64,000 nt of DNA from Phragmites australis (taxonomy: Eukaryota; Streptophyta; Magnoliopsida; Poales; Poaceae), in NCBI RefSeq assembly GCF_958298935.1, contig NC_084921.1, positions 55,229,001 through 55,293,000 of the forward strand, in the 5' to 3' direction. This document shows, piece after piece, positions 42,660 through 54,875 of the stretch. The notes beneath the pieces are model-generated. The model had not been told where the DNA came from. It did no database searches and saw only the letters and a list, made by a program, of their open reading frames with translations. Within the stretch, counting starts at the first letter, position 1. Each line of letters begins with the position of its first letter. The position numbers and the translations under genes are program-made.

Positions 42660-44140
42660 TCTCTTCTCCATATATGTAGAAATGAGATTGGTGATCAGAG
42701 GAAGATGAACAGTCATCTCAATAATTTTTTTATAAAATTGATAATTTTTTTCTATTTGTATCACCCAACGTACCTCAAAATTCAAACGGAAGAAAAAAAT
42801 AGAGAAAGTTTTAACAAGAAAAAATTAAGGTAACACAAAATCATGGATGATATATGAACAATATGTTCCATTTAAGATTAATTCATGTGTCTTAGCACTC
42901 GAAAGATCATAACTTGTAAAGAAATAAGAAAAGATAAATATCGAGCAACGAAACTCTCCAAGTTGACTGTTTAGAGGGAAGAGAATTCAAGACTCCATCA
43001 CATAAGCGTGTGTGTACGAATTTTATACCTCTAACAACAAGAAGAATGACCTCACAAGGTGCTGAAATTTCAGCCTAAAAAACTAAAACGAAAATCAAAA
43101 CCAAAAAACGAAAAACTTACAAACTTGCAAGGGAATTAATAGAGAAACTAGAAGGAAGGGAATTCAAACATATGCAAAAACCTTCATTACTCAAAGAGGT
43201 CAACCCTATTTTAGACAGATTAAAAGATTTATCTCTCAAAACTCTCACCTATTACATAGGCTAAGCACTCATATTTCTCTCATCTAAAATCTTAGCTCTA
43301 AGTTCTCAAATGGGTGGTACAAGGAGGCTCAAGTGGCTGGTTCAAACTCTCTCATAGCTCTATCCCTCTATTTATAAACCTAGGAAACTTGACCTTTAAG
43401 TTTTCTAGCTTTTTTCCAAAATACCCTTATCTTGTAGTACATTTCTACCTACCATCGAGAATATTTCGGTCCATTTTCTTCTCCATTCATCGGACGGCCG
43501 CGGCACCTTCATGACTTAGCTTTGCCTCGACGCAAGCTTCGCGATGATGCCATGTACTCCTCCAGTCCTCCCACGGTTTTGATACCAAACGCGAAACCAC
43601 CTGCACGCTTCTCAAAGCGTGACTCGCCGTCTTGCTTACACCTTAAGCAAGCGTTTCAATATCGACGCGTGTACTCCGTCATACGATCCTGACCGCCGAC
43701 AAGTCTCTCCTGCTCCCGATCCATCGGGCCATCTTGTCACTTGCACTGGTATCCCCTTCGTTTAACTTTATCAACACGTCATCTCCATCCGTCTTCCATG
43801 GTTTGCTTGACCTCCACGTGTTCAGCTAGAATCAGCCTTAACTCCGCCCGGTCTCCTTAATCGTCCGACACCAAACACTCCGCTTAGCCCCGATCATCCC
43901 ATCGTCAACCGCCAAGTTACATCATCCATCACATACACACCTTGAGACAAGCAAACACATATCTCTAACTCTAATTCCAGTTAATTCATAATCAATATGC
44001 TCAAATAAAATTCTAAATCAATTCAAATCACATCAAAGCTTATGCAAAACCGAAAATCATCAAACCAAATAAATACTAATATCAATCACTCATCACAAAT
44101 AAAACAAGACATATTTCAACTTAATTTCTTAATCTACTGA
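42660..44140 (-). repeat. Copia-LTR-like repeat, inverted copy
   Basis: The reverse complement aligns with 37630-39245: the leader near 44100 (gaaattaagttgaaatatg), the GC-rich block 43440-43930, the block with ctgaaatttcagcacc-type wording at 43025-43110, and more diverged sequence down to about 42660. It carries more changes at its 3' end than in the middle. No gene is present; the frames here are shadows of repeat sequence. Confidence 0.75.
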
Positions 44141-44189
44141 ATCCTTAGTTGTGGCTTCCGAATCCTAGCTTGACATCTCTTCTCCATCT

Positions 44190-44343
44190 CCGGGGAGTAG
44201 ACAGCGGTGATGATGCTCTAGAAGAGTGGTTCTAAACCAGATTGTAATTTTCGTCTTTTCCGGTGACTTCTGTAAAGCAGAGGTGTTGTACTGTGCTCCT
44301 TTAATATAATCACGCTTTCAACCCCTTCAGCAAAAAAAAAAGA
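44190..44343 (+). mobile_element. possible LINE or retroposed 3' tail
   Basis: A short transcript-like stretch ends in tttaatataatcacgctttc and then cagc plus a run of ten A. This is the form of a LINE or retroposed RNA tail. No coding sequence is recognisable and no target duplication was found. Confidence 0.3.
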
Positions 44344-45001
44344 CAGGTCTACAGCCAAAATAAAATACTCTCTCTATTCTAAAATAGATTATGTTTATGA
44401 TTACACACAGTCAAACTCTAATTTTTTATCATTAATATACACAAAATATTAAGATTTATAGCATAAAAATGATATCAATACATTTGTAATGGAAAATACT
44501 TTCAAACGATTATGTTTTCAATAACTTTGGATAACAAAAAAAAATAGTTAAAGACATGTATTGGAGACCGAATCGATGTCCTAAATCGTGACTCGCATTT
44601 GATTTGTTGCCACGCATTTGGTGCATCATACTTTCTTTAGTGTTTGGCCCACTTGTTATAGACACAATTTTAAGATAAATCTTACCACACTTGTCACGGA
44701 CAGCCAAAAACCATGGCACACCACAATTTTGGTAAAGCGTAAGTTGCAATCTATATATAAGGGCGTTATACTATGGTTTAGCCCCAGTTTGTATTTATGG
44801 AGAAATATAATTCTCTTATACTCTAGTAAGAATATGTGAGGCTAAAATTATTAATGTATCTCCACGTATGGCCTATATCCTACGAGAGGAATCTGAATTT
44901 TGCTACTTCATTAAGTAAAACTTCAAGAATTGTCACTTGATCACAAATCCTGATATGAGAACCGATTAAGAGGCAAATCCTTTTATTTCCTAAGTACGTA
45001 T
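44344..45001. other. non-genic, MITE-like remnants
   Basis: tactctctctattctaaaat at about 44364 resembles a Stowaway-type terminus, and ggagaccgaatcgatgtcct near 44563 matches the usual interior. No opposite terminus is present, so it is at best truncated. The remainder is AT-rich with no gene. Confidence 0.35.
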
Positions 45002-47070
45002 CACTACTATAGAAAAGATCATCCCTATCCTCATTTCACTGTCGGTTTGGTAATAATAGATAGTGATAATATATCTTTACCGATTTGTAATCTCAAGGCA
45101 CACATAAAAAACCGAGCTAGCAAGAACCGATAGTGATAGTAATTATCACTATCGGTTTATAACACGAATCGGCAGTGATATTCAAATTATCACACTACAA
45201 ATAGATCTTATATACTGGCTCATTGTTGTTGGTTCCTTACGAGCCGGCAATAATGATATATCATTGCCGACTCGTATTAAGAATCGACACTAAAAGTTTA
45301 TTTGAAAAGAATCGATGGTGATAGTCAAAATATCATTATCGGTTCTAGTCATAAACCAGCAGTGATACTAACACTGCTGGTTTTTAATACCAACCGACAG
45401 TGAAACTTTGATCGGACCCAATTTTTTCATGCAATCTAACTTTGGCTCATAACCTCACGTCCGACTGACTCTCTCTATCTTATATCTCATGTCCAGCTCG
45501 AGTCTAAGTACGTGTCCAACCTTATCTCTTCGACTCTTCCCCCACTGGCCTCCTCCCCACCACCGGCCTCCTTCCCATGCCCCTCTCTCACTAGCCTCCT
45601 CCCAACGCCGTCCCCCATCGCCGACCTCCTCCCCTCACTCCACCCCACCACCGACCTCCTCCCCATGCCCCTCCGCCCCTCGTGAGATCCACAGCGGGAC
45701 TTGATGGGGATCTGGCCACGGATCTCGCCAGGGGTAGAGATCTACAGCTAGCGACAGTAGCGGAGATCCACGATGATCCGACCGGCCTCCACAGTGGTTC
45801 TTCCTCAAGCTACATCGAGCGGCGGCAGCGGAGAGCAGGCGCACATGGCAACGACGAAGATCTACCGATGGCGACCTCCAAGGGAGCGCGTGTGACGAAG
45901 AGGGAGGAGGCAAAGAGTGTGCGTGTGCAGGGTCAACGGTGTGATGAGGAGATCGGCAAGGGCGGCCGTGTCGGTGTGTTCTGTGACAGCAGCCTTCGTG
46001 CCGCCGCATCTGGATGTGTGTGCTGATTGGGACGATGACGGGCGGTGGTGGATTGGGATGACGACTGTCGATGGCAGATTGGGACGGTGACAAGGGAGGC
46101 TCCAGCTCGATTCGAGCTGGCTCATGGTTTTTTTATTTTTTAGAAGAGGCTTCACTACCAGTTGAGGATCCGACAGTAATAGCTTGAGCTCTACCACTTT
46201 CGGTTTCCTACTATTGGTTTCAAAATCGGCAATAAAGGGGGTTTTAGATTCAAAACTGGCAGTGAAGGCACTTTCTATAGTAATGTCACTACCAGTTTAG
46301 AAAAAAAAATACATTCAATAATCGGCAGTGATAATGTTTATCACTACCATTTCATATTCCAAACCGATAGAGCAATAATTGACGAAGACGAACCAGTGGT
46401 GTTAATTATTATCACTGTCGGCTCATATTACAAACTAATAATGATGATTCTTCTATAAATAGGGCATGTCTCCTTCAGTCGCCCTGTATCTCACTTCGCT
46501 TCCAATCTCCCCATCTCCTAATCTCTCTGTCTCCAAAGCGAATGTTGTGTGAGCATTAAAGATTGTGACAATAGGTAGATCTAAATGAATAGCAAATGTG
46601 TTAAAGATGATTGTGTTTTTGCTATTCGTTTAGACTTACTATTGTCACTGCGAATATAGATTTAGATATTGCCATTCGTTCAAGCTAGATTGTGGCAATA
46701 TAAAATACTCTACCTTGAATATTTTAGTATAAACTTGATCCCTAAGCTAAAGAATTCACAATATAGTATTTTTGCACATGTGGATGGATTATCACTGCCA
46801 GTTCTAGTCTTAAACCGGTAGTGATAATCCAAAATTACTCTACCTCAAACATTTTAACATGGGTCTCTGATATTATGCTGAAGAGTTCGTGATAGAGTAT
46901 TTACATATGTTCTAGTCTTATCATTGCCGGTTCAAGACTAGAACTGGCAGTGATCGTTGAATTATCATTGTCAGCTTATGAACCGGCAATGATAATTGAT
47001 AATTATCACTGTTGCTAATTTATTATCGGTTCAAAAACTGACAGTGATGAATTTTTTTATATTGTATGTG
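45002..47070. mobile_element. CACTA-like (En/Spm) non-autonomous element
   Basis: It starts CACTACTATAGAAAAGATC, close to the CACTA terminus of grass elements. It probably ends with the degenerate inverted form tatattgtatgtg at 47070. Both ends are packed with subterminal repeats in direct and inverted order, built on atcactgccggtt and aaccggcagtgat (about 45045-45410 and 46150-47050). The middle (45480-46110) is GC-rich with several long chance frames and no recognisable transposase. The 3-bp target duplication was not found. Confidence 0.7.
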
Positions 47071-47879
47071 GACATGTATGGGTAAGTATGCACAAACAAG
47101 AATCCACAACATTTTGATTTGCTCCCATTATTTCATTAATTGAGTGAGGACTGAGAACATATCCAGTGCTTACTATACTTTGAGGTCGATGCTACAATGT
47201 GCCACAACACAAAAGATGGTGCACATGATCGTTAAAGTGTTGGAAAACTTTTTAGGGTCCATTTGGAATGGTCGTTTAGGACCCTAAATCCCTAGGATTT
47301 AGTACAAAACTGAATTAAATCCTAAAAAATCTACACCAATCATTAATTCTCTTTCAATCAGACCATTAAAATATTGCGTGGTATAATCATACGTAGAAAA
47401 ACATCAACTCAATGCGATTTTACCTATCATTGTGTAGGTTCAGTTTATTTTCGATTGTCTTTTTCAGCTAAAGCAATCTAGCAATTCAAAACAAAAACAA
47501 ATTCGTCTCATCACAAATTGACACTATGTCGTCATCAACCCATATCATTGGGTTAGGTTCAGGTCAGGACTAGCTACTAGTGCTTAACAAATTGGCACTG
47601 GCTATGTCAGTAGTACGGAGAAGCCAAAATAATGCAGAAGGATTCCCAGCAGGGGGTCTATCCATCATCCATGAGCCTATGGCTTTATTTTAATCACGGT
47701 GCTCTCATTTTAAAATGATTCTCCGCGATTTGTCTAATGGACACTGGCGCATCGGCGCACGGAATTGTGGCGACATGGAGGTGACACTCGCGGTGAACGT
47801 GAACGAACGGGAAAGGCGCGTGTCTGCTTGCAGCTAGGAAGCTACTAGTATTTCTTGTGCGACTGTGCAAGACGCGTCT
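47071..47879. other. non-genic region
   Basis: AT-rich with no supported gene. The frames near 47694-47951 show no recognisable domain. Confidence 0.5.
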
Positions 47880-48001
47880 CGACTCGACACCTGTTAGGAA
47901 GCGACAGTAATTTCTATCTAGTCCCGAGTGCTTGGAGTTACGACTCGACACCTGTCAGGAAGCGACAGTAATTTCTATCTAGTCCCGAGTGCTTGGAGTT
48001 A
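47880..48001. repeat. 61-bp tandem duplication
   Basis: Two adjacent copies (47880-47940 and 47941-48001) of a unit beginning cgactcgacacctgt and ending gtgcttggagtta differ by one base (ttagg versus tcagg). Confidence 0.97.
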
Positions 48002-49739
48002 GAAATTACCGATAAAAATAAATAGAAATTGCAAATATCACCACGGAAGTCAGTCCCAGTTGAAAATAACCACATGCAGGTTAAATAGTTACATTCTAGC
48101 CCACACTTCTATGAGAGCAACTCTAACTTATTTTTTATTTCTTGTTCCCTATTTTCTTGAATAGAGAATTTCTTCTCCAGATTTTTTTCTTAATTTCTAG
48201 TGTTCTTCAACCAATTTCCTAAATTTGTCTCCTTATAATCCACTCATCTCTATTTTATTTAACTAACAAATAACCGTTTTATATTTAAACAGTGTTATTT
48301 TTTACGACTATATTTTCAACGGCTATATTTCTAACGACTATATTTCAACAGCTATATTTTTCACCTCTATACCTGCATGCTCATTCACCTGGTTCCTACA
48401 CCAAATCATTAGCCTTATTGTTCATTCTCTATATAAAATGAGTCGTCACTCTCTCTTAGATTGCATATAGCTATCCATCTATTCAACAAGCTACCTGCAT
48501 TATTAACCAAAGTAGCACTCATTAACACTCAGCAAATGTACAAGCAACAGCATAAGCATAAATTCTAAGTACAAAATCAAAAAACATCATGGTTTGTTTA
48601 AAACTAAGTACATGCTCATTGTTCTGAGCCAAGAACAAAACAAAAATAAGCTTCATCCTAGGTGACTGAAATTTCACAGCATAGATAACAATGTTCAATT
48701 CTAGATATGCATAATTATAGTCTGTTCGACTCCCTCGCCCAGCAAAAATAGTTGGTATGTTCGACTCACCATCTGCTACATGAACGTTCAGACCGGTCCG
48801 TAAAATCACGTCGATTGGAACGGAAAGTTAGCTAGCTATATGTTGTGTACATAAGTTTATGTTTTTCATTTAACTTTCGATTTTTTCAGTATAAGAGTAG
48901 CCTAAAAATTATAAACATTTTTATGAGCAAATTAGAGTTTACTAGCAACTCATTTTAATTGGTTTGATCCAAAAATTCTGAGCTAATATTTAATTAAAAT
49001 TCTTCAAAAAATCATACTTTATAACTTCTAGCCATCAGGTTTATGTGTGTGCTTTCGGACCGAGCTGGACGAAGGAAGCTAGCTGGTGCGTACGTTCGGA
49101 CCAAGTCGGACGAAGAAAGCTAGCGGTCGGGTGAGCGTGGGCGGTCGAGCGCGGGGAGGACTGCGGTCCGAGCACAGGGGCGATGACGGGCGAGCGCGGG
49201 GCCAAGTGTGGCGCGAGCGCAGTGGCCGACGAACTCCCCTTCCGATATGACTCTTCTCCTCAGATCCAGCAAGTCTGGGTGGATCCGACGAGCCTGCTAC
49301 CTCAAATCGACTACCACAAATTAGGAATAAGAAAGAGAATGAGATGGAAACGAACCTACCAGACGGTAGCGCGAAAGAGGATTCTATTGTGACATTTGCT
49401 CGATAGCGAGGATGCGTCCTTCACCAGATTGGCGACCGGAGCTAGGAGATGAGACCTAAAATAGCAATCTCGGTAGCGAACCAGTTAGAAACTATTTTTA
49501 ATGCATGTTCCTTTGCGTGGAACAAGATGGAACCAAATCTATTCCCTCTGTTTACAAAAAATTATCAACTTTAACTTTACTAATGAAATTAACTATAGCA
49601 AATATGGCATTTTTTAAAAAGTATTGTTAATAAAATTTTAAATAATATAAGTCAAATTTGTAAGTTACGATAGAATATCATAGTGTACTTACGAATTAGA
49701 AGTAGGGTAGACATGAAAACATCACGTCAGGTTCATCAA
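48002..49739. other. non-genic region with MITE-like wording
   Basis: 48115-48480 has PIF/Harbinger-like wording (gagcaactctaac at the left, then repeated gactatatttc-type units near 48305-48360), but no matching right terminus was identified. 49055-49120 holds an imperfect pair of about 35 bp (cggaccgagctggacgaag and cggaccaagtcggacgaag). 49536-49715 starts like a Stowaway element (ttccctctgttta). No gene is supported. Confidence 0.4.
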
Positions 49740-51318
49740 AATTTTGGCATCCCTTTGTGGGGGCAACGCGAGGAGCGTCTACCCACCACCCTTGCCACCA
49801 AACCCTAGCTAGTCACCACCATTGGCCGACGATAGTGGTGGTGTCCAATAGCGAAGACAAGTAGCTTCCGTCCACGGCCTTCTCATCTCTCTTCCTCTTC
49901 TCTTCTTCCTCGATACCCCTTCCTTAGTGGTGATCTTGCTATGCGTGGCTGTGGCCTGGTTTGACATGGCGGCGTGGTACCGGATCAACGTTACGATGGC
50001 CTGGTTTGGCGCGGTAGTGGCCAGATTGATGAGGTGGCAGCTTGGCCCATGCAGTGGTTGTCAGATTCGGTGAGGCGGTGGCCTGATCCTCGCAGAGGTG
50101 GTCTCTTCTGCATCCGGTGGGGTGTGGATCCGCGCTATGGTAGTCGGATGGCGCTGCGGCGACTCTAGTTGGCGTAGTGGCTAGGATTTGCATGGTTGTT
50201 GTCTGGTGTGCACTCGTGACCAATGGTGGTTCGGCGTCTCGTGGGCCAGCTGCCGATGCGGCTACTCCTAGTGCTTCATGCCACCCACATCTCTGGCGAG
50301 GTCTGTTTGGGATCTCGTGCAAATGCACGACGCATCCCATTAGCACCTCTATGGGAGCCTCTGCACGCAGCCACCACATTACGGGTTTATAAGTGGTGTG
50401 CAGAGGGGGCAGGGCAGGGGCTTTAGGAGAAAGCCTTGCTCGGTTTTTTGCCGACGATGGCAACAATAGCGCTCTTGGGGGTCATTCCCCTCTTTGGAGA
50501 CGCTGTTAAGGTTCCCTTGCTTCCCACACCCATGGTGGGTTCTACAAGTGAATACCTAGATCTCATGTCGGATCGAGTGATGACTGCATCTCGATGTGTG
50601 TCATCCTTGGAGGCGTTGCTTTGGAGTTCTTGGCTCTATTGTTGGACCTCACTTCTCAACTAAAGCTCAGGGGTTCATCGGGCGTGTCATCAATTGGTCA
50701 TGGTAGGTGGTCGCTGTCATTGTTCAATGATGATAGCTGGTTATGTACAGCTTTATGGCTAGTATCTGATCAGTCCAACTATCTACAACTTTAGGGTTAG
50801 TATCTGACTGATCGTCAGAGGATATGGTAGGCTATGGATGCTTAAGTAATGCTTTAGGTGTCCCTTCTGTTCATTTCCTATTTGCGGGAGAACTTTAGTT
50901 GTTATACACCATATTATGGTTGGTTGGTTAGGTGACTTAGGAGCGAATAAAAAGAAAGAAATCTTAATTCGGGTGGCTACCTTTTTGGGTAATTTAGCTA
51001 TATCGTAATGATATTGTTTTTTTATAAGAAAGGAATAAGCTCTTTTATGCAGGTACTTTTTAGAGAACTTATTGTTTGAGATTCTGGAGATTGATGCAGC
51101 AGTAAAGCGATAGAGAAAACATAAGCACAATGTGCTAAGCATTTAAGGTGGTAGTTATAGAGCTCTTCGTTAAGAATAAGTGACGATTTAGTATTAGACT
51201 ATGTGATTGATAATATTTGTATGATCTTTTATGCTTGCATTTACTTCAATATTAAATTATAAGATGAGATGATATAATAATAAACTAGACTGATGCATAT
51301 ATATACAAAGACCGGGAC
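49740..51318. other. non-genic region, moderately GC-rich at left
   Basis: 49760-50470 has several overlapping frames on both strands with no domain. 50430-50790 has transcript-like wording without a recognisable protein. 50800-51318 is AT-rich. I see nothing that supports a gene. Confidence 0.45.
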
Positions 51319-52809
51319 TGTCGGAGGATGAACTCCTGTCGCAGGGATCCCGAGAGACCCCTTTTTAAAGATTCGGCCGGGGGATGATCCTGAACGAGCT
51401 TGTCTAGAAAATAAATGGGAACGGAAATAAATGCGGTGGCTAGTGGTGGGAGATGATCGACCTAGTGCAAGAAAGACGGGTGCACCGGGGTTTAGACAGG
51501 TTCGGGCCGCACGGGGGCGTAACACCCTACTCCTGTGTGAGTGTTATATCTCTCCTTGAAGGGAATTCTTCAAGGATATATCTGGTTACAGGGGCGAGCT
51601 GTCTACAGAGAGCTTGAGGCTCTCGTGTTCTAGCTTGGCTTGAGCTTGTTTGTGATGTTATTCGCCTTTTGATCTGGGCTTCAGGTGCTTCTTGAGGGTT
51701 GTCGGGGCTTTCTTGCCTTGTCCACCTTGTTTTTTTTGGTCTGTCTTTATGTGTTCTCCATCCTTTCCTTTTATAGGCGCGCCGACCTCGACTTATCCAG
51801 AATGGGAAAGAGGGGGCGCGAATGCCAAGGCGCCACGGAGAAAGGCGTCATCATTCCGTTTTGACGAAGTGACAGGGGCGGTGGAAAAATGCGGCGTGCA
51901 TCCGACCACCCGCTACTGTGGATGTCCTCCGGCGCCATTAAGAGGGCCCACCGGGCAGCCACAGAGGTGCCCGGTGCGCCCACCCTGTCTTGTTCTTCTG
52001 CCAGGGCAGGGTGGCAGGCGGAGCGCTTCAATTTTGGCAACGTTATCCCGAGGCACCCGGGTGAAACCGGACGGGACCTGTGCATTTAATGGACCCACGC
52101 CCCCCTGCCAGAGCATGGCAGGATCTGACACTAGGGCGTGGGCAGCTGAGAATGTCAGGATATCAGGATGTCAGGCCGCGCGTGCCTATTAAATGCGGTA
52201 TTGGGCCTTTGACTGGTTGACACCTCGACGATGGGACCCCTTTGGTCGTCGGACGATCGTGCGCGAACCTTCGGGGAACCGAGTCCTCGGGGGCTGCCAC
52301 GTGCAGCCCCGAGCACTCTCTCCCAGCACTTGGGGGAGACCTTCGGGGAACCGAGTCCTCGGGGACTGCCACGTGCAGCCCCGAGCACTCTCTCCCGAGT
52401 ACTTGGGGGAGACCTTCGGGGAACCGAGTCCTCGGGGGCTGCCACGTGCAGCCCCGAGCACTCTCTTCCGAGCACTTGGGGGAGACCTTCGGGGAACTGA
52501 GTCCTTGGAGGCTGCCACGTGCAGCCCCGAGCACTCTCTCCTGAGCACTTGGCTGTTTGGATCATCGGGGGACTACAGTACTCGGGGGTAGGCGAGAACC
52601 CTTCCGAGCACTTCCTTCCCGGTACTTGGACTCTGCGGATCATCGGGGAACTGGGGTGCTCGGGAACCAGAGGCGGCGGCCCCGAGCACCTTCTCCCGGG
52701 ACTTAGCTTCTTCTTATCTCGCAGGGTGGACCTCGCGGGATGGTGACGCGTGGCGGATGGCCGGCCCGGTCTCGGGACTCAGGGACCTCTGGTTCCTGAT
52801 ACACCAACA
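51319..52809. mobile_element. solo LTR D (1491 bp), related to element B LTRs
   Basis: It begins TGTCGGAGGATGAACTCC, like element B, and ends TACACCAACA. Perfect GGGAC duplications flank it at 51314-51318 and 52810-52814. There is no internal region, so it is a solo LTR. Its first 250 bp and last 200 bp align with the B LTR and the middle is diverged. Frames seen in it are repeat shadows. Confidence 0.92.
52267..52550. repeat. four-copy 72-73 bp tandem repeat in solo LTR D
   Basis: Units start at 52267, 52339, 52412 and 52485 with accttcggggaac. Each contains ggggctgc-CACGT-gcagcccc, an 8-bp hairpin whose loop region includes a CACGTG G-box. The first three units are most alike and the fourth has extra changes. 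Confidence 0.95.
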
Positions 52810-52814
52810 GGGAC

Positions 52815-53879
52815 TTTTCCCCTGTTATCTAAAAAAACTAATTTTCACTTCTCCTCCACCGCCTCCAAGATCTACTGTGGCGTGGGTTTGATCCTGTCCT
52901 CCGTCGGGCGGCTGGTCTTCGGCTGCGTCTCCTCCTTAGCCCCCCTCGTTGCAGACGACCTTACGAGACCGCCACCCGGTTGCCCACGGTGACATGCGGC
53001 GCCATGTGCTCAGTGAGTACAGTGTCGTCCCTGCAGAAACGGAGCATGCAGGATGCTAGCCTAGAGATGGAGAAAACTCAAGTTGTAGGCCCAGGGGCGG
53101 GCACACGTTAGGGCATGGGTGTACAGATGTACACCCAAATATTTTTTGTAAAAAATTTAGTATATATACTAGTATATCTGTATGTATCAATCTCAAGTAC
53201 TGTGCTGCTAGAAACAAGCTAACAAGTCACCCACCGACGAGATGTGGTACAGCTGCCCGCATGAAAACATCCCACCCGGGCACCCTTGCACCCTACCGGC
53301 CCAAGGCCCATACCGGCTGCCATTCCCCATGACCAGACATGAACACGGCGGCTCCACATCTCCCACTCCCACTCTCCCAGTCCTAGCGACTACCAAACCT
53401 AGAAGCAGCTCGACATCGATATGCAGGGTGGGACCATCAGGCACGGCGGCGGCCGCGGCTGCGGCATGGGTGTCGGCTGCGTGCATGGCCACGAGCGGAG
53501 GCCAACCGCGGAACCAGCCATCACGGCGCACCCGACGGCGAAGCTGAAGCGGGAGATGAACGATGCAAGGAAGGGGCAGTGCTGCGGTGGCCGAGGAGGA
53601 GGCACAAGGCTGACACAGTGGAGATGATGACCGGCTCGCACGGGTGCCTCGGCCTCCATGGAGACTGACTCTGTGGTTTTTCTCTTGTTGGCTTTTGCCG
53701 CAAACTCTCCTCGCCCGCCTGCGCCGCGAGCTCGCGAGGTTGTTATGGGTGGAGGTGGTGGGCTTTATGCGTGCGAGTGGCAGCCGCTGAATCGGCATCC
53801 TCACTATTCTCGAGTCATACTCATTGAATCCAATCCCAACACCTGTATCTGATTCAGGCGTTTCAAGTAATTACCTCTC
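52815..53879. other. non-genic, GC-rich in part
   Basis: 52850-53000 and 53230-53830 are GC-rich and give overlapping frames on both strands (for example 53208-53804 minus), with low-complexity translations and no domain. The segment could include captured gene pieces but nothing is recognisable. Confidence 0.4.
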
Positions 53880-54540
53880 GCTACAACATCTTTCTGTGTG
53901 ACTTGCTGAGCCTGCCATGAGGATGCACCTGATGGCTGTTTTGGTGGATGGATGCCGGGGATGGAGAGGAGGCACTATGGCTGGTGTGATCCATGGGCAT
54001 GCCTAGCATAGGGATCCGATGTTTCAGGAGTTTATGGGCCGATCCATGGGCATGCCCAGCTATGTTCACGGCTTCAGTGATGAAGATGTATCTGAAGGTT
54101 TTCAATTTCTTGTGGAAGCTCAAGGGTGTTCATCACTCTCTGACTGGAGTGTAGAAGATAATGAAGCCCAATTGCATTGTTTCTTTGCCATTTTACAAGG
54201 AAGGAACAAGCATCCGAGCTCAGTTTGTTTCAGTTATCCACAAATGCCAAGTTTTGTTCAATGAAATGAATCACTTTGTGACCAATTTCCAGTACTACAT
54301 TATGTTTGAGGTCCTGGAGGTTTCATGGGCCCGTTTCTCTGATGAAATGGATGCGGCAAAGGATTTAGATGACCTTCTCATGGCACACGACAAGTATCTC
54401 ACCTTCATTCTTGGAAAAGTCCCTCCTTGGTGAATGGTCTCAAGGGATTCTGAGAAGTCTTTTTGCATTGTTTGATATCATCTTACAGTTCTGGAGCCAT
54501 GCTAATAGGTAGTTCGAACGGATATTTGAGTTGCAGCTAA
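53880..54540 (+). pseudogene. GCP3: gamma-tubulin complex component 3 (GCP3/Spc98) pseudogene fragment
   Basis: Two separate parts of GCP3 are readable. The first (about 53900-54035) gives RMRLMAVLVDGCRGW-like wording, AGVIHGHA and FQEFMG, matching the N-terminal GCP domain. The second (about 54060-54540) corresponds to the C-terminal half: KVFNFLWKLKGVHHSLTGV-stop, NEMNHFVTNFQYYIMFEVLEVSW, DLDDLLMAHDKYLT, then after a frameshift near 54415 LLGEWSQGILRSLFALFDIILQF and a TAG before FERIFELQLR. The middle of the protein is missing. GCP3 normally acts in the gamma-tubulin complex that nucleates microtubules. With stops, a shift and the large deletion this copy cannot be functional. Confidence 0.85.
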
Positions 54541-54875
54541 GGTTAAATTACTGCAAAATTATATAATGCCATCTTTACTACATGATCTTATCTGGTATCT
54601 ATTGTTTGATTTACTCTAACCTTTCATTTATACTGTAGTGGCAGCGGCGGTGCGGGCACGAGCGAGACGGGGCACGATGGCCGCTACGATGCTGATACGA
54701 GCATAATAGATATGTACACTAAATTGAAAATCCTGAATCCGCTACTATGGCCACGAGAAAGACTACTGCCTCAGCCCTTTCAGTTCTGTTCTTTCTCCGA
54801 GCAGCTCAATGCTTGTGCCATGTTCATCTCTCTCTCTCCACTGCCCTTTGACCCCGCAGCTACCAGTTGCCACAC
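54541..54875. other. non-genic
   Basis: AT-rich flank of the GCP3 fragment leading to the hAT-type MITE. Nothing else was recognised. The 8-bp target copy TGCCACAC is at 54868-54875. Confidence 0.5.

Noticed and set aside
45489..46093. Long overlapping frames inside the CACTA-like element
   Set aside because: GC-rich core without a transposase motif. Frames overlap on both strands and have low-complexity translations.
47880..48001. 61-bp tandem pair as a CRISPR-like array or regulatory repeat
   Set aside because: Only two copies with no spacers, no gene nearby and a plant nuclear context. It is a simple tandem duplication.
49939..50466. A 175-codon minus frame that looked like a gene
   Set aside because: No domain, His/Pro/Thr-rich composition and overlapping plus-strand frames. 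No upstream TATA or splice pattern supports it.
53208..53804. A 198-codon minus frame in the GC-rich stretch next to the GCP3 fragment
   Set aside because: Low complexity with overlapping frames on the opposite strand and nothing recognisable. It may be part of captured or promoter DNA but cannot be called a gene.
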